Assembly: GCF_001424385.1 (NCBI RefSeq)
Contig: NZ_LMPO01000008.1
Span: 838,835-902,834 of the forward strand
Length of the DNA stretch: 64,000 bases
Direction: 5' to 3'
Origin: Curtobacterium sp. Leaf183
Lineage (GTDB): Bacteria > Actinomycetota > Actinomycetes > Actinomycetales > Microbacteriaceae
Both the position numbers and the translations under genes were made by a program. Within the stretch, counting starts at the first letter, position 1; each line of letters starts with the position of its first letter. The notes beneath the pieces were generated by a model, which worked only from the letters and a program-made list of their open reading frames with translations, was not told the origin of the DNA and did not search any database. This document shows, in pieces, positions 8,522 through 16,552 of this stretch.

Positions 8522-9498
8522 CGGCGCGTCCTCGGGTCCAGGACGCCGTACAGGACGTCCACGATGAAGTTGGCGATGAGCACCGACACGGTGATCATCA
8601 GGAAGAGCGCCTGCATGAGCGGGTAGTCCTGCCCGATGACGGCGTTGAAGAGCAGGTAGCCGATGCCCGGGTAGCCGAACACCTGCTCGACCAGCACCGA
8701 ACCGCCGACGACACCACCGAGTGCCAGGCCGAAGCCGGTCAAGTTCGGCAGGATCGCGTTCCGCGCTGCGTACCGGACGGCCACCGTGCGACCGCGCAGG
8801 CCGTTCGCCTCGGCGAAGGTGACGTAGTCGTCGCCGAGGGTGTTGATCATCGCGTTGCGCATGCCGATGATCCAGCCGCCGAGGCTCGTGACCAGGATCG
8901 TCAGCGCCGGCAGGATCGCGTGCTGGATGACGTCGCCGATGTACTCACCGTTGAACCCCGGGATGCTCGTCGCCGAGGACGCCCCGGTGGTCGGGAACCA
9001 GTGCAGCACGTAGCCCAGGAAGAACAGCAGCAGCAGCGCCGTCCAGAAGTACGGGAACGTCGACATGAAGCTGCCGGACAGCGTCGGCAGCGAGTCGAGC
9101 CAGGTGCCGCGCTTCCACGCCGCCGCGACGCCGATCAGGGTGCCGATGACGAACGCCAGGATCGTCACCGCCCCGACCAGGACCAGCGTGTAGGGCAGGG
9201 CCTTGCCGACCAGGTCGCCGACGGGCTGCGGGTAGAACGTGTAGCTCACGCCGAAGTCGAGCGTGACGACCTGGTGCAGGTAGCTGACGTACTGGTCCCA
9301 GAGGTTGCCGGTCGGGACGCCGAGCTGGGCCTCGATGGCCTTCTTGGTGGCGTCGGTCACCGGGCCGTTCTGGCTGAGCTTCGCCAGGGCGGCGTCGCTC
9401 GGGCTGCCCGGCATGAGTCGCGGGAGCACGAAGTTCAGCGTGACCGCGGCCCAGAGGGTCAGGACGAAGAGGACGAGTTTCTGCAGGACGTACTTCAC
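8518..9498 (-). CDS. ABC transporter permease, DppB/OppB type
   Basis: A 326-residue permease opening with MKYVLQKLVLFVLTLWAAVT, the conserved first helix of the OppB family, followed by the family motif NFVLPRLMPGSP. The C-terminal EAA-like region is RYAARNAILPNLTGFGLALG. About six helices are visible. The gene overlaps the binding-protein stop by four bases, so the whole transporter is translationally coupled. Confidence 0.92.
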   Translation of the reverse strand: MKYVLQKLVLFVLTLWAAVTLNFVLPRLMPGSPSDAALAKLSQNGPVTDATKKAIEAQLGVPTGNLWDQYVSYLHQVVTLDFGVSYTFYPQPVGDLVGKALPYTLVLVGAVTILAFVIGTLIGVAAAWKRGTWLDSLPTLSGSFMSTFPYFWTALLLLFFLGYVLHWFPTTGASSATSIPGFNGEYIGDVIQHAILPALTILVTSLGGWIIGMRNAMINTLGDDYVTFAEANGLRGRTVAVRYAARNAILPNLTGFGLALGGVVGGSVLVEQVFGYPGIGYLLFNAVIGQDYPLMQALFLMITVSVLIANFIVDVLYGVLDPRTRR

Positions 9499-11195
9499 TT
9501 CGCTGCCTCCTGCTGCAGGATCTGCCGGCCGGCGGCGCTGTCACGGAGTCGCAGCTTCGTGAAGATCAGCAGCGGTGCGGAGTCGTAGTTCTGCGGTGCC
9601 ATGTAGGGGTCCTTCGCGGTGGGCCACCCGACGAACTTGCCGGTGTTGAACAGCCCCCAGAGTCCGCCGTAGTACATGCCGATGACGGGCAGGTCGTCGT
9701 ACACGATCTCCTGCAGCTGGTTCAGGACCTCCTGCTGCTTCGCCGGGTCCGTCGTCGCCTTGTACTCGTCGAGCAGCCGCTGGGTGTCGGCGTTCCGGTA
9801 CCGCTCGTAGTTGTTCACCGTCGACTTGCCGACCGGCTGGTAGAAGTCGCTGCTGAGCAGGGAGTTGAACGCCTGGTAGACGTCGCCGTTGCCCATGCCG
9901 CCCATCGCCATGTCGAACGTGCCGTTGTTGATGTTCTGCTGGTACCCGGCGGGCTGCGGGGCCTGGATCGTCACCTTCACCCCGATGGCCGTCAGGGAAC
10001 GACGGACCTCCTGCGCGGCGCGGAGCCAGTCCGAGTACCCGTTCGCGGTCATGATGGTGATCGACAGCTGCTTGCCGTCCTTCACGATCTTGCCGGCCTG
10101 GTCGGTCCAGCCGGACTTCGCGAACTCGCGCTTCGCGGCCTCGACGTCCTGCGTGATCATGCCGCTGTCCGGGATCGCCGGGTTCAGGTACTGCTCCTGG
10201 TTCGGCAGGATCAGGCCGGTCTGACCCGCTGCCGCCAGGTTGCCCTCGGACGCGGTCTCGGCGATGTCGTCACGGTTCAGGGCGAGCGAGATGCCCCTGC
10301 GGATGTTGACGTCGTCGTACGGCGCCTTCGTCAGGTTCGGGATGAGGCCGATCACGCCGCCGGCCGGGAACCACCACTGGTTCGTGTCGGACGCCGCACC
10401 CCAGGTGCCCTTGACGTCGGAGATGAACGAGTACGCCCAGTCGTAGCCGCGCGTGACGGTGTCGAGCTGCGTGTTCGTCGCCGGCAGGATGAGGTGCTTG
10501 ATCGCGATCTTGCCGGCCTGCCAGTACCGCGGGTTCTTGTCCATCGAGTACTGCTGGTCGGTGTAGTTGCCGAGCACGAACGGGCCGGTGCCGACGGGGT
10601 CCGGGTCGCGGAACGTCGTGGGGTCCTTGACCCCGCTCCAGTGCTGCTGGCCGAGGATGTACGTCGCGCCGATGATGTTGAGGCTCGGCACGTCCTCGCT
10701 CTTCAGGTGGAAGACGACGTGGTCGCCGTCCCGCTCGATGGTCTTGATGTGCTGCCAGGCGCCCTTGACGTCCATCGCCGGGAACCGCTTCAGCAGGTCG
10801 AACGTGAAGACGACGTCCTTCGCTGAGAAGGGCGAGCCGTCGGACCACTCGACGCCGCGGCGGATCGTCATGTCGATCGTGCTGGCGTCCGGCTGGCTCC
10901 AGCTGCTGGCGAGCCACGGGGTGCCCTTGCCGTCGAGCGGGTTGATCTCGATGAGCGGCTCGTACATCCACTTGGACGCCGTGCGGGCGTTCGCGATGTA
11001 CGGGTTGAAGTTGCGGTCGAACAGCGGGTTGCCGCGGTCCGCGTTGATGAGCATCGTGTCCTTGCCGATCGTGGGATCGGGCTCTGATCGGACCTGGATG
11101 CTGCAGCCGGTGGCGGCGAGGGCCACGACGGCGATGCCGGCGAGGGCCGCGGCGAGGCGTCCGCGCCGGCGCGTGCGCTGTGGGGGAAGCGTCAT
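9495..11195 (-). CDS. Extracellular solute-binding lipoprotein, family 5 (DppA-type)
   Basis: A 566-residue binding protein for an Opp/Dpp importer. The lipoprotein signal MTLPPQRTRRRGRLAAALAG is followed by the lipobox AATGC with Cys31. The mature part has SBP family 5 landmarks such as SDGSPFSAKDVVFTFDLLKR and VNIRRGISLALNRDDIAE. With a GH1 enzyme and a LacI repressor nearby it probably binds a beta-glucoside such as cellobiose rather than a peptide. I chose the ATG preceded by GGAGGT at 10 bases; an earlier in-frame ATG would include the ribosome binding site in the coding region. It is the first gene of the operon, behind a LacI-type operator. Confidence 0.92.
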   Translation of the reverse strand: MTLPPQRTRRRGRLAAALAGIAVVALAATGCSIQVRSEPDPTIGKDTMLINADRGNPLFDRNFNPYIANARTASKWMYEPLIEINPLDGKGTPWLASSWSQPDASTIDMTIRRGVEWSDGSPFSAKDVVFTFDLLKRFPAMDVKGAWQHIKTIERDGDHVVFHLKSEDVPSLNIIGATYILGQQHWSGVKDPTTFRDPDPVGTGPFVLGNYTDQQYSMDKNPRYWQAGKIAIKHLILPATNTQLDTVTRGYDWAYSFISDVKGTWGAASDTNQWWFPAGGVIGLIPNLTKAPYDDVNIRRGISLALNRDDIAETASEGNLAAAGQTGLILPNQEQYLNPAIPDSGMITQDVEAAKREFAKSGWTDQAGKIVKDGKQLSITIMTANGYSDWLRAAQEVRRSLTAIGVKVTIQAPQPAGYQQNINNGTFDMAMGGMGNGDVYQAFNSLLSSDFYQPVGKSTVNNYERYRNADTQRLLDEYKATTDPAKQQEVLNQLQEIVYDDLPVIGMYYGGLWGLFNTGKFVGWPTAKDPYMAPQNYDSAPLLIFTKLRLRDSAAGRQILQQEAAK

Positions 11196-11234
11196 TGCTC
11201 GGTCGACCTCCGTGTCGAGTGGGTACCGGGACAA

Positions 11235-11248
11235 TGTATGCGCTTACA
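11235..11248. promoter_or_regulatory. LacI-family operator upstream of the Opp/GH1 operon
   Basis: TGTATGCGCTTACA is a 14-bp near-perfect palindrome with central GCGC, one base off the symmetric TGTAAGCGCTTACA that LacI/GalR/CcpA-type repressors bind. It lies 40 bases upstream of the binding-protein ATG. The nearby LacI regulator gene is the obvious candidate. Confidence 0.75.
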
Positions 11249-11275
11249 TCGCGTGGCGCAAGCGGGACGGTGCGC

Positions 11276-11463
11276 ACGGCTCGCACGGTGCGAGGTTGGC
11301 GGCGCGGTGCGGCCCGCACGGTGCGAGGTTCGCGAGTGGTGCAGGGTTGGCCGCGCGGTGCGGGATTGTTTCCTCGCACGGAGTGGGCAGGCTCGCACGA
11401 GGACGGAATCTCGCACGGTGCGAGTTTCGCGCGTCGGCCGCCCGGCTCGCACGGTGCGAGTTT
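11276..11463. repeat. Composite intergenic repeat element, copy A
   Basis: Four copies of GCACGGTGC, mostly within CTCGCACGGTGCGAG, start at 11283, 11316, 11412 and 11448. Between the second and third lies a hairpin (11358-11379, arms GTGCGGGA and TCCTCGCAC). The same order and nearly the same spacing recur at 46949-47090. The element lies between the 3' end of the LacI gene and the promoter of the Opp operon. It contains no plausible coding sequence. Confidence 0.7.
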
Positions 11464-11499
11464 CGCGCACCGGCACCAGCTCGGCCCCCTCCGGCGCCG

Positions 11500-12600
11500 C
11501 TACAGCGCCGGCGGGCAGCTCTCACGCAGCAGGACCTCGACGGGCAGGCGGACCGACCGCGGCGGCCCGACCGGGTCGTCCAAGCGGTCGACGATCGCCT
11601 CGACCGCAGCCCGGCCGAGCGCCCCCATCGGCTGGTGCACGGTCGTCAGCGGCGGCGCCGAGAACCGCCCGGCGTCGATGCCGTCGAACCCCGTCACCAC
11701 CACGTCCTCCGGAACGCGGAGTCCCGCCGCCCGGACCGCGTCGAGCACCCCCAGCGCCGACTGGTCGTTCGAGCAGACGATCGCCCGCGGCGCCCCGTCG
11801 GCCACCAGTCCCACCGCCAGGTCCCGCGCCCGTGCCCGCCCGAAGTCCCCGTGCAGCGTCCGCACCGACGCGGGGTCGACCCCGTGGTCTGCCAGTGCCG
11901 CCGCGAAGCCCGTCGCCCGCTCGATGTCGTCGGGCGAGTCGACCGGCCCGGCGACGTAGGCGACCGATCGGATCCCGAGTCGTCCGATGACGTGCGACGC
12001 CACGGTCCGCATCCCGGCCGCGTTGTCCACGCTGACCGAGTCGAAGCCGTGCGAGCGCCGGTCGTCCGCCAGGACCACCACCGGGATCCGCCGGGCCACG
12101 TGTTCGAGGAGCTCGTCCGGCACCGTCCGCGCCAGCACCGCGAGGCCGTCGACGCGTCCGGCGACGTCGTTCACGATGACGTCGCGCGAGGGACCCCGCC
12201 CGGCGGCGACCATGAGCGCCAGGCCGCGCTGCCACGCCTCGGTCTCCGCGCCCCGCAGGACCTCGTCGAAGTACAGGTTCGACGCGAACGGCTGCGTGAC
12301 GTGCCGGCGGTCGTCGACCACGCGGACCCCGCCGTCGGTCACGAGTCCGGGGCGCTCGTCCGCGACGACGTCGAACCCCGGCAGCAGCAGGCCGACCACG
12401 CCGGTGCGCTTGCCCGCGAGTGCCCGGGCGTTGCCGGAGGGGACGTACCCGAGGCTGCGGATCGCGGCCTGCACCCGGTCGCGGGTGCCCTCGCGGACGG
12501 CATCGGGGGTGCGCAGCACACGGGAGACGGTGGCGATCGAGACGCCGGCCGCAGCGGCGACGTCGTAGACCGTGGGAGGTGCGGTGCGCTGCTCGGCCAA
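11500..12600 (-). CDS. LacI-family transcriptional regulator (beta-glucoside operon)
   Basis: A 366-residue repressor. The HTH is PPTVYDVAAAAGVSIATVSR (about residues 8-27) with the hinge-helix region GNARALAGKRTGVVGLLLP, followed by a periplasmic-binding-protein-like effector domain ending in the family motif VVTGFDGIDAGRFSAPPLTT. I place the start at TTG because GGAGG lies six bases upstream; upstream ATG options would add an arginine-rich tail with no family counterpart. It lies next to the Opp/GH1 operon and probably represses it through the operator at 11235, releasing it when the imported sugar binds. Confidence 0.88.
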   Translation of the reverse strand: MAEQRTAPPTVYDVAAAAGVSIATVSRVLRTPDAVREGTRDRVQAAIRSLGYVPSGNARALAGKRTGVVGLLLPGFDVVADERPGLVTDGGVRVVDDRRHVTQPFASNLYFDEVLRGAETEAWQRGLALMVAAGRGPSRDVIVNDVAGRVDGLAVLARTVPDELLEHVARRIPVVVLADDRRSHGFDSVSVDNAAGMRTVASHVIGRLGIRSVAYVAGPVDSPDDIERATGFAAALADHGVDPASVRTLHGDFGRARARDLAVGLVADGAPRAIVCSNDQSALGVLDAVRAAGLRVPEDVVVTGFDGIDAGRFSAPPLTTVHQPMGALGRAAVEAIVDRLDDPVGPPRSVRLPVEVLLRESCPPAL

Positions 12601-12834
12601 GCCGGGCCTCCCGTCCGTCCGCGTCCGAGCCGGAGGCGAGCCACCCCGACAGCGGACCATCCTAGGCACGCCCTCACGACGGACTTCTCCACAGGACGCC
12701 CCGGACCCTTGCGGGACCCGGATGGACCGGACCACACTGGGGCGACCTCAGTACGTCCCGTGAGGAACCAGGATCAGCGGGCGGTGCCCGCATCACCGCG
12801 GGCCACGGCCCGCCTTCGGGAAGGACGACCAGAG

Positions 12835-12972
12835 ATGTCACAGTCGACGCACGCAGGACGACGCGACGCGATCCGCAACAACCGCGACGAAGCCGAGGTG
12901 CGCGACGCGCTCCTCGAGCACACCGGCGCGGTCCCGTTGGACGACGGGGACGACGTCACGCGGCTCGAGTAG
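12835..12972 (+). CDS. Small acidic hypothetical protein (45 aa)
   Basis: The ATG has GAAGGA upstream and opens a 45-codon frame: MSQSTHAGRRDAIRNNRDEA and on to DDGDDVTRLE. It is hydrophilic, with no signal or membrane segment. It sits alone between the LacI gene and the GntR gene. Its ribosome binding site and codon use look real, but the product is too short to assign. Confidence 0.5.
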   Translation: MSQSTHAGRRDAIRNNRDEAEVRDALLEHTGAVPLDDGDDVTRLE

Positions 12973-13092
12973 CGCGGGATCCTCTTCCAGGAGGCCCGGC
13001 TCGCCCCTGCAGCGCACGTCGCGGTACGGAGACAGCCGGGCTGACCGCCCGGCGGACCGCTCGGCGGACTGCTCAGCGGACCGCCGGCGGGT

Positions 13093-13794
13093 TCATCGCT
13101 CCGTCGCGCCGATGATCGTCATGCCTGCTCCCCGCAGGCGGCGACGCTCCTGCGCGATGAAGGCGAGCAGCCGGTCGTTGGTGCCGGCCACGTGCGCGGC
13201 GAGCAGCGCCGCGGCGTGGTCGGCGTCCCCGGCGCGGACGGCGTCGAGGATCGCGCTGTGCTCGTCCCATGCCGCGTCGCGGGCCTCGGGCGTGCGGACC
13301 TCGATCCACCGCGTGCGCTCGAGCCGGGTCAGGGCGTCGGTGATGGCGTCGGTGATGAACCGGTTGCCGCCGAGCTGGGCCAGGTCGAGGTGGAACGTCG
13401 AGCCCATCCGGATGCCGGACTGCTGGTCGGGCGTCGGGCGGAGTCCGTCGAGGTGCGCGCGGACCTCCTCGAGCTGGTCCTCGGTCGCGCGCTCCACCGC
13501 CATGCGTGCCGCGGCGGGCTCGAGCACGCCACGCAGTTCGGCGAGCGACGCGATCTCGTCGAGGTCGATCGGGGTGACCGTCCACGAGCGGCCCTCGTGC
13601 AGGATGAGCCCCTCGCGCTCGAGCCGTGACAGCGCCGCACGAACCGGGGTGCGCGAGGCGTGGAACCGTGCCTCGAGACCCCGCTCGGAGATGCGTTCAC
13701 CCGGGGCGATGTCGAGGGTCAGGATCGCGGCGCGCAGGTTGTCGTAGAGCTGGGCAGTCTGCGACACCGGCGTCTCGTCGATCGGTTCGGTCAC
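13093..13794 (-). CDS. GntR-family transcriptional regulator (FCD/FadR type)
   Basis: A 233-residue regulator. The winged HTH occupies residues ~10-75 (LYDNLRAAILTLDIAPGERI, then SRTPVRAALSRLEREGLI). An all-helical FCD domain follows, with metal/ligand-binding histidines such as FHLDLAQLGGNRF and AAHVAGTNDRL. It is transcribed divergently from an MFS transporter, and a palindromic GntR-type operator lies between them. It probably represses the transporter and itself until a small carboxylic acid binds. Confidence 0.88.
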   Translation of the reverse strand: MTEPIDETPVSQTAQLYDNLRAAILTLDIAPGERISERGLEARFHASRTPVRAALSRLEREGLILHEGRSWTVTPIDLDEIASLAELRGVLEPAAARMAVERATEDQLEEVRAHLDGLRPTPDQQSGIRMGSTFHLDLAQLGGNRFITDAITDALTRLERTRWIEVRTPEARDAAWDEHSAILDAVRAGDADHAAALLAAHVAGTNDRLLAFIAQERRRLRGAGMTIIGATER

Positions 13795-13826
13795 GGCAGA
13801 TCAGCCTAGTGGCGGTGCGGCGCGGA

Positions 13827-13849
13827 TGGTATACCGTTTTGGTATACCA
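13827..13849. promoter_or_regulatory. GntR operator in the GntR/MFS divergent promoter
   Basis: TGGTATACC and GGTATACCA form perfect 9-bp inverted arms separated by GTTTT. Each arm is itself the palindrome GGTATACC, close to the NGTATACN core bound by FadR-subfamily GntR proteins. It lies 32 bases from the GntR start and 27 bases before the MFS start. Confidence 0.8.
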
Positions 13850-13876
13850 ATCAGTTCCGCGACGAAACGACTGCTC

Positions 13877-15079
13877 GTGACCACCTCGGCTCCCGCCACC
13901 CCCGCGACACGCATCCCCACCCGTGCCTGGACGATGCTCGCGCTCGGCGTCGCGGCCCAGGCAGCGGGCACGCTCGTCGTCTCGGCGCCGGCACTGCTCA
14001 TCCCCTACCTGCACGCCCAGGGCACCCCGCTCGCCCTGGCCGGCGTGCTCGCCGCGGCGCCGACGTTCGGCATGGTGCTGACGCTCATCGCCTGGGGCGC
14101 GCTGACCGACCGGGTCGGCGAGCGCGTCGTCATCGCCGGCGGCCTGGTGCTGACCACCCTGGCGGTCGTCGCGGCGTGGGTCGCCGCCGGTGATCCGGTC
14201 CTGCTCGGACTGGCCTTCCTGGCCGCCGGCATGACCAGCGCCTCGACGAACGCCGCCAGTGGTCGCGTGGTCGTGGGGTGGTTCCCGAAGGAGCGTCGCG
14301 GCCTGGCGATGGGGATCCGGCAGATGTCGCAGCCGCTCGGGGTCACGCTGGCGGCGGTCACCGTGCCGCAGTTCGCCGAGGCGTCGGGCATCCGGGCCGC
14401 GCTCGTGCTGCCGGTGGTGCTGTGCGGGGTGCTCGCGGTGCTGTGCGCGATCGGCATCGCGAACCCGCCTCGGCCCGCTCGCGGGAGCGCGCCGGCGGCC
14501 GCCACGGCGAACCCCTACCGGACGAACGGCTTCCTGTGGCGGGTGCACGCCGTGTCGGTCCTGCTCGTGGTCCCGCAGTTCACGCTGTCGACCTACGGCC
14601 TGGTCTGGCTGGTCGGGCTCGGGTGGTCGACGCCCGCGGCCGGCCTGCTCGTCGGGGCGTCCCAGTTCGTCGGGGCGATCGGGCGGATCCTGGTGGGCGG
14701 GTGGAGCGACCGCGTGGGCTCCCGGGTCGGGCCGCTGCGAATCGTGGCGGTCAGCGCGGCGGTCGTGATGGCGGTGCTGGCGGCGGTGGACGCCACCCAC
14801 CTGGCCGGGGCGGCGGTGTTCCTCGTGGTGGCGACGAGCGTCACGGTCGCGGACAACGGGCTGGCGTACACCTCGGTGGCCGAGGCAGCGGGGCCGTTCT
14901 GGTCGGGTCGGGCGCTGGGCGCGCAGAACACCGGGCAGTTCCTGGCGGCGAGCGCCGTGGGTCCGGGCATCGGGGCCCTGGTCGGGGCACTCGGCTTCGC
15001 GGCGTCGTTCGGCATCGTGGCGGTGTTGCCCCTGCTGGCGCTGCCCCTGGTCCCGCGCACCGACCGCTCCCATGACTGA
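13877..15079 (+). CDS. MFS transporter
   Basis: A 400-residue major facilitator protein with about 12 helices. The loop 2-3 signature reads GALTDRVGERVV and the second-half equivalent is GGWSDRVGSRVG; ERRGLAMGIRQMSQPLGVTL is typical of the CynX/NimT and oxalate/formate-like groups. Substrate is unknown; control by an FCD-type GntR hints at an organic acid. I chose the GTG at 13877 because the ATG further upstream lies inside the operator. No strong ribosome binding site is visible. Confidence 0.85.
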   Translation: MTTSAPATPATRIPTRAWTMLALGVAAQAAGTLVVSAPALLIPYLHAQGTPLALAGVLAAAPTFGMVLTLIAWGALTDRVGERVVIAGGLVLTTLAVVAAWVAAGDPVLLGLAFLAAGMTSASTNAASGRVVVGWFPKERRGLAMGIRQMSQPLGVTLAAVTVPQFAEASGIRAALVLPVVLCGVLAVLCAIGIANPPRPARGSAPAAATANPYRTNGFLWRVHAVSVLLVVPQFTLSTYGLVWLVGLGWSTPAAGLLVGASQFVGAIGRILVGGWSDRVGSRVGPLRIVAVSAAVVMAVLAAVDATHLAGAAVFLVVATSVTVADNGLAYTSVAEAAGPFWSGRALGAQNTGQFLAASAVGPGIGALVGALGFAASFGIVAVLPLLALPLVPRTDRSHD

Positions 15080-15115
15080 CGCGCGCTCGTTCGATCCCAC
15101 ACCGTCCGCAACGGG

Positions 15116-15172
15116 AGGTCGAACCGCGCGTCGGCAGCGGGAAGACCCGACCGACAACGCGCGATTCGACCT
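15116..15172. repeat. Inverted AGGTCGAATCGCGCG repeat (hairpin), copy 1
   Basis: Arms 15116-15130 and 15158-15172 are inverted copies matching at 14 of 15 positions (AGGTCGAACCGCGCG and, on the other strand, AGGTCGAATCGCGCG). The pair lies between the convergent ends of the MFS and baeRF genes, where it may act as a two-way terminator. The same 15-mer appears twice near 63.5 kb. Confidence 0.65.
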
Positions 15173-15211
15173 CCTGCCGGGATTCCGGCGGGCGCAGGGC
15201 CGACCGGCGGC

Positions 15212-16360
15212 TCAGGCCGGCACGGTCGGTCCGACCGGCCACCGCAGCAGCGCCGCCGCAGCCGCACCCCCGGGCAACGACGCCGCGTTGACGAGCACGA
15301 GCTCGGCGTCCGTCAGCACCGCGGCACGCACCAGCGCACACACGGCGGGCACGGGGCCGATCACCGGGACGCCGGCGGCCTGCTCGGGTGCCGTCGCGAT
15401 CCACGGCGCGGACCCGAGTGCCAGCAGCGTGCGGTCGCCGATGGCCACCGCGTCGAGGGCGATCGTCGCGCCCTGGGCCTGCTGCAGCGCCTCGACGACG
15501 GGGCCCAGCCCGGTGACGGCCTGGTTGTCGCCGCGCCCGACGTGGGTGCGGAGCAGGTCCTCGAGGTCGTGGCGGTGCGTCGCGATGACCCGGGCCAGGG
15601 CGACGCGGGTGTGGTCGCCGAGGACGGTCTCGTCGAACCCGCCGCCGGGGACCTCGCTGACGAGCTTCCGCGCCTCGGCGGACAGCTTCTCGAGCAGCAT
15701 CGGTCGGGCCTGCGAGTCGCCGGCCACCACAATGAGCGCCGGGCTCAACCGGGCGACGGCCTTGTCGATCGCCGTGGCGACCTCGGCCGTGTTCTGGCGC
15801 CAGACCTCCTCGGTCCGACTCTGCCACCGCGGCTGCTTCCAGTCGCCGAACCCGCCCTTGACCTTGTGCTGGTCGAAGGTCTCGCCGTCGACCCGCACCT
15901 CGTCGTCGGCGGTCGCGGGGTGCCCGAGCTTGAACGCGCGGTAGCCGCCGCCGTCCTTGCCGACCTGGACGACCAGGAAGGGCAGCTCGATCGGTCGGTG
16001 CGCGACGAGCGGCACCAGGTCGGGGACGGCCCCGGCGCCGATGGACTCGGACGCCTGCATCGGCCCGGGCAGGACCTCGCTGAGCACGAGTTCGCCGTCG
16101 TGCACGAGCACGTACCGCGCGACGGGCGACGGCACCCCGGGGGTGTCCTCGAGCTCTCCGGCGATGACGTCGACGGCGGTGGTGTCCGACCCGGAGGCCC
16201 GGAGCGACTCCTCGACACCGCGGAGCTTCAGTGCGGCCTGCCGGCGCGGGTCCTCGACGTTCCCGGAGGCGTCGACGTAGGCCCAGGCCCAGGTCCCCCC
16301 GCGCTCCAGACGATGGCCCAGGGTCCGGTGCAGTTCGTTCGTGGCGTTCGTCGACGTCAT
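15212..16360 (-). CDS. Rv2629/baeRF-family protein (archaeo-eukaryotic release factor 1 relative)
   Basis: A 382-residue protein resembling the Rv2629/Vms1-like baeRF proteins of Actinobacteria, relatives of eukaryotic eRF1 and Pelota that bind ribosomes; one branch (Balon) is a hibernation factor. The middle domain runs from PIELPFLVVQVGKDGGGYRA to LIVVAGDSQARPMLLEKL. The C-terminal L7Ae-like domain includes QAVTGLGPVVEALQQAQGA and ALVRAAVLTDAELVLVN. No GGQ tripeptide is present; a GGG appears in EVPGGGFDE, so hydrolysis of peptidyl-tRNA is doubtful. The ATG has AAGGAG upstream. It is a single gene, convergent with the MFS gene. Confidence 0.75.
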   Translation of the reverse strand: MTSTNATNELHRTLGHRLERGGTWAWAYVDASGNVEDPRRQAALKLRGVEESLRASGSDTTAVDVIAGELEDTPGVPSPVARYVLVHDGELVLSEVLPGPMQASESIGAGAVPDLVPLVAHRPIELPFLVVQVGKDGGGYRAFKLGHPATADDEVRVDGETFDQHKVKGGFGDWKQPRWQSRTEEVWRQNTAEVATAIDKAVARLSPALIVVAGDSQARPMLLEKLSAEARKLVSEVPGGGFDETVLGDHTRVALARVIATHRHDLEDLLRTHVGRGDNQAVTGLGPVVEALQQAQGATIALDAVAIGDRTLLALGSAPWIATAPEQAAGVPVIGPVPAVCALVRAAVLTDAELVLVNAASLPGGAAAAALLRWPVGPTVPA

Positions 16361-16552
16361 GGCAGCTCCTTCGGTAGGACGAAGCAGGAACTCGCCGAGC
16401 CCCTGCGCTCTCACGTTCCGACCACGATCCACCCTCACGGGGCGGCGCGCGCGCAGGTCGGAGCGAACACCCAGTCCCGAAATCGCAGTACCGCTCGGTT
16501 TTGTGCCAGGCTGGGCGGGCAACCCGCTCGCCGACGAACCGAGGTGCAGGCA

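Noticed and set aside
11276-11463. CRISPR-like regular repeats
   Set aside because: Units are only 9-15 bp, spacing varies, there are no unique spacers of constant length and no cas genes.
16361-16552. Operator for the CUT1/GH2 operon
   Set aside because: No convincing inverted repeat or LacI-type site was found in this gap, so control of that operon is left open.
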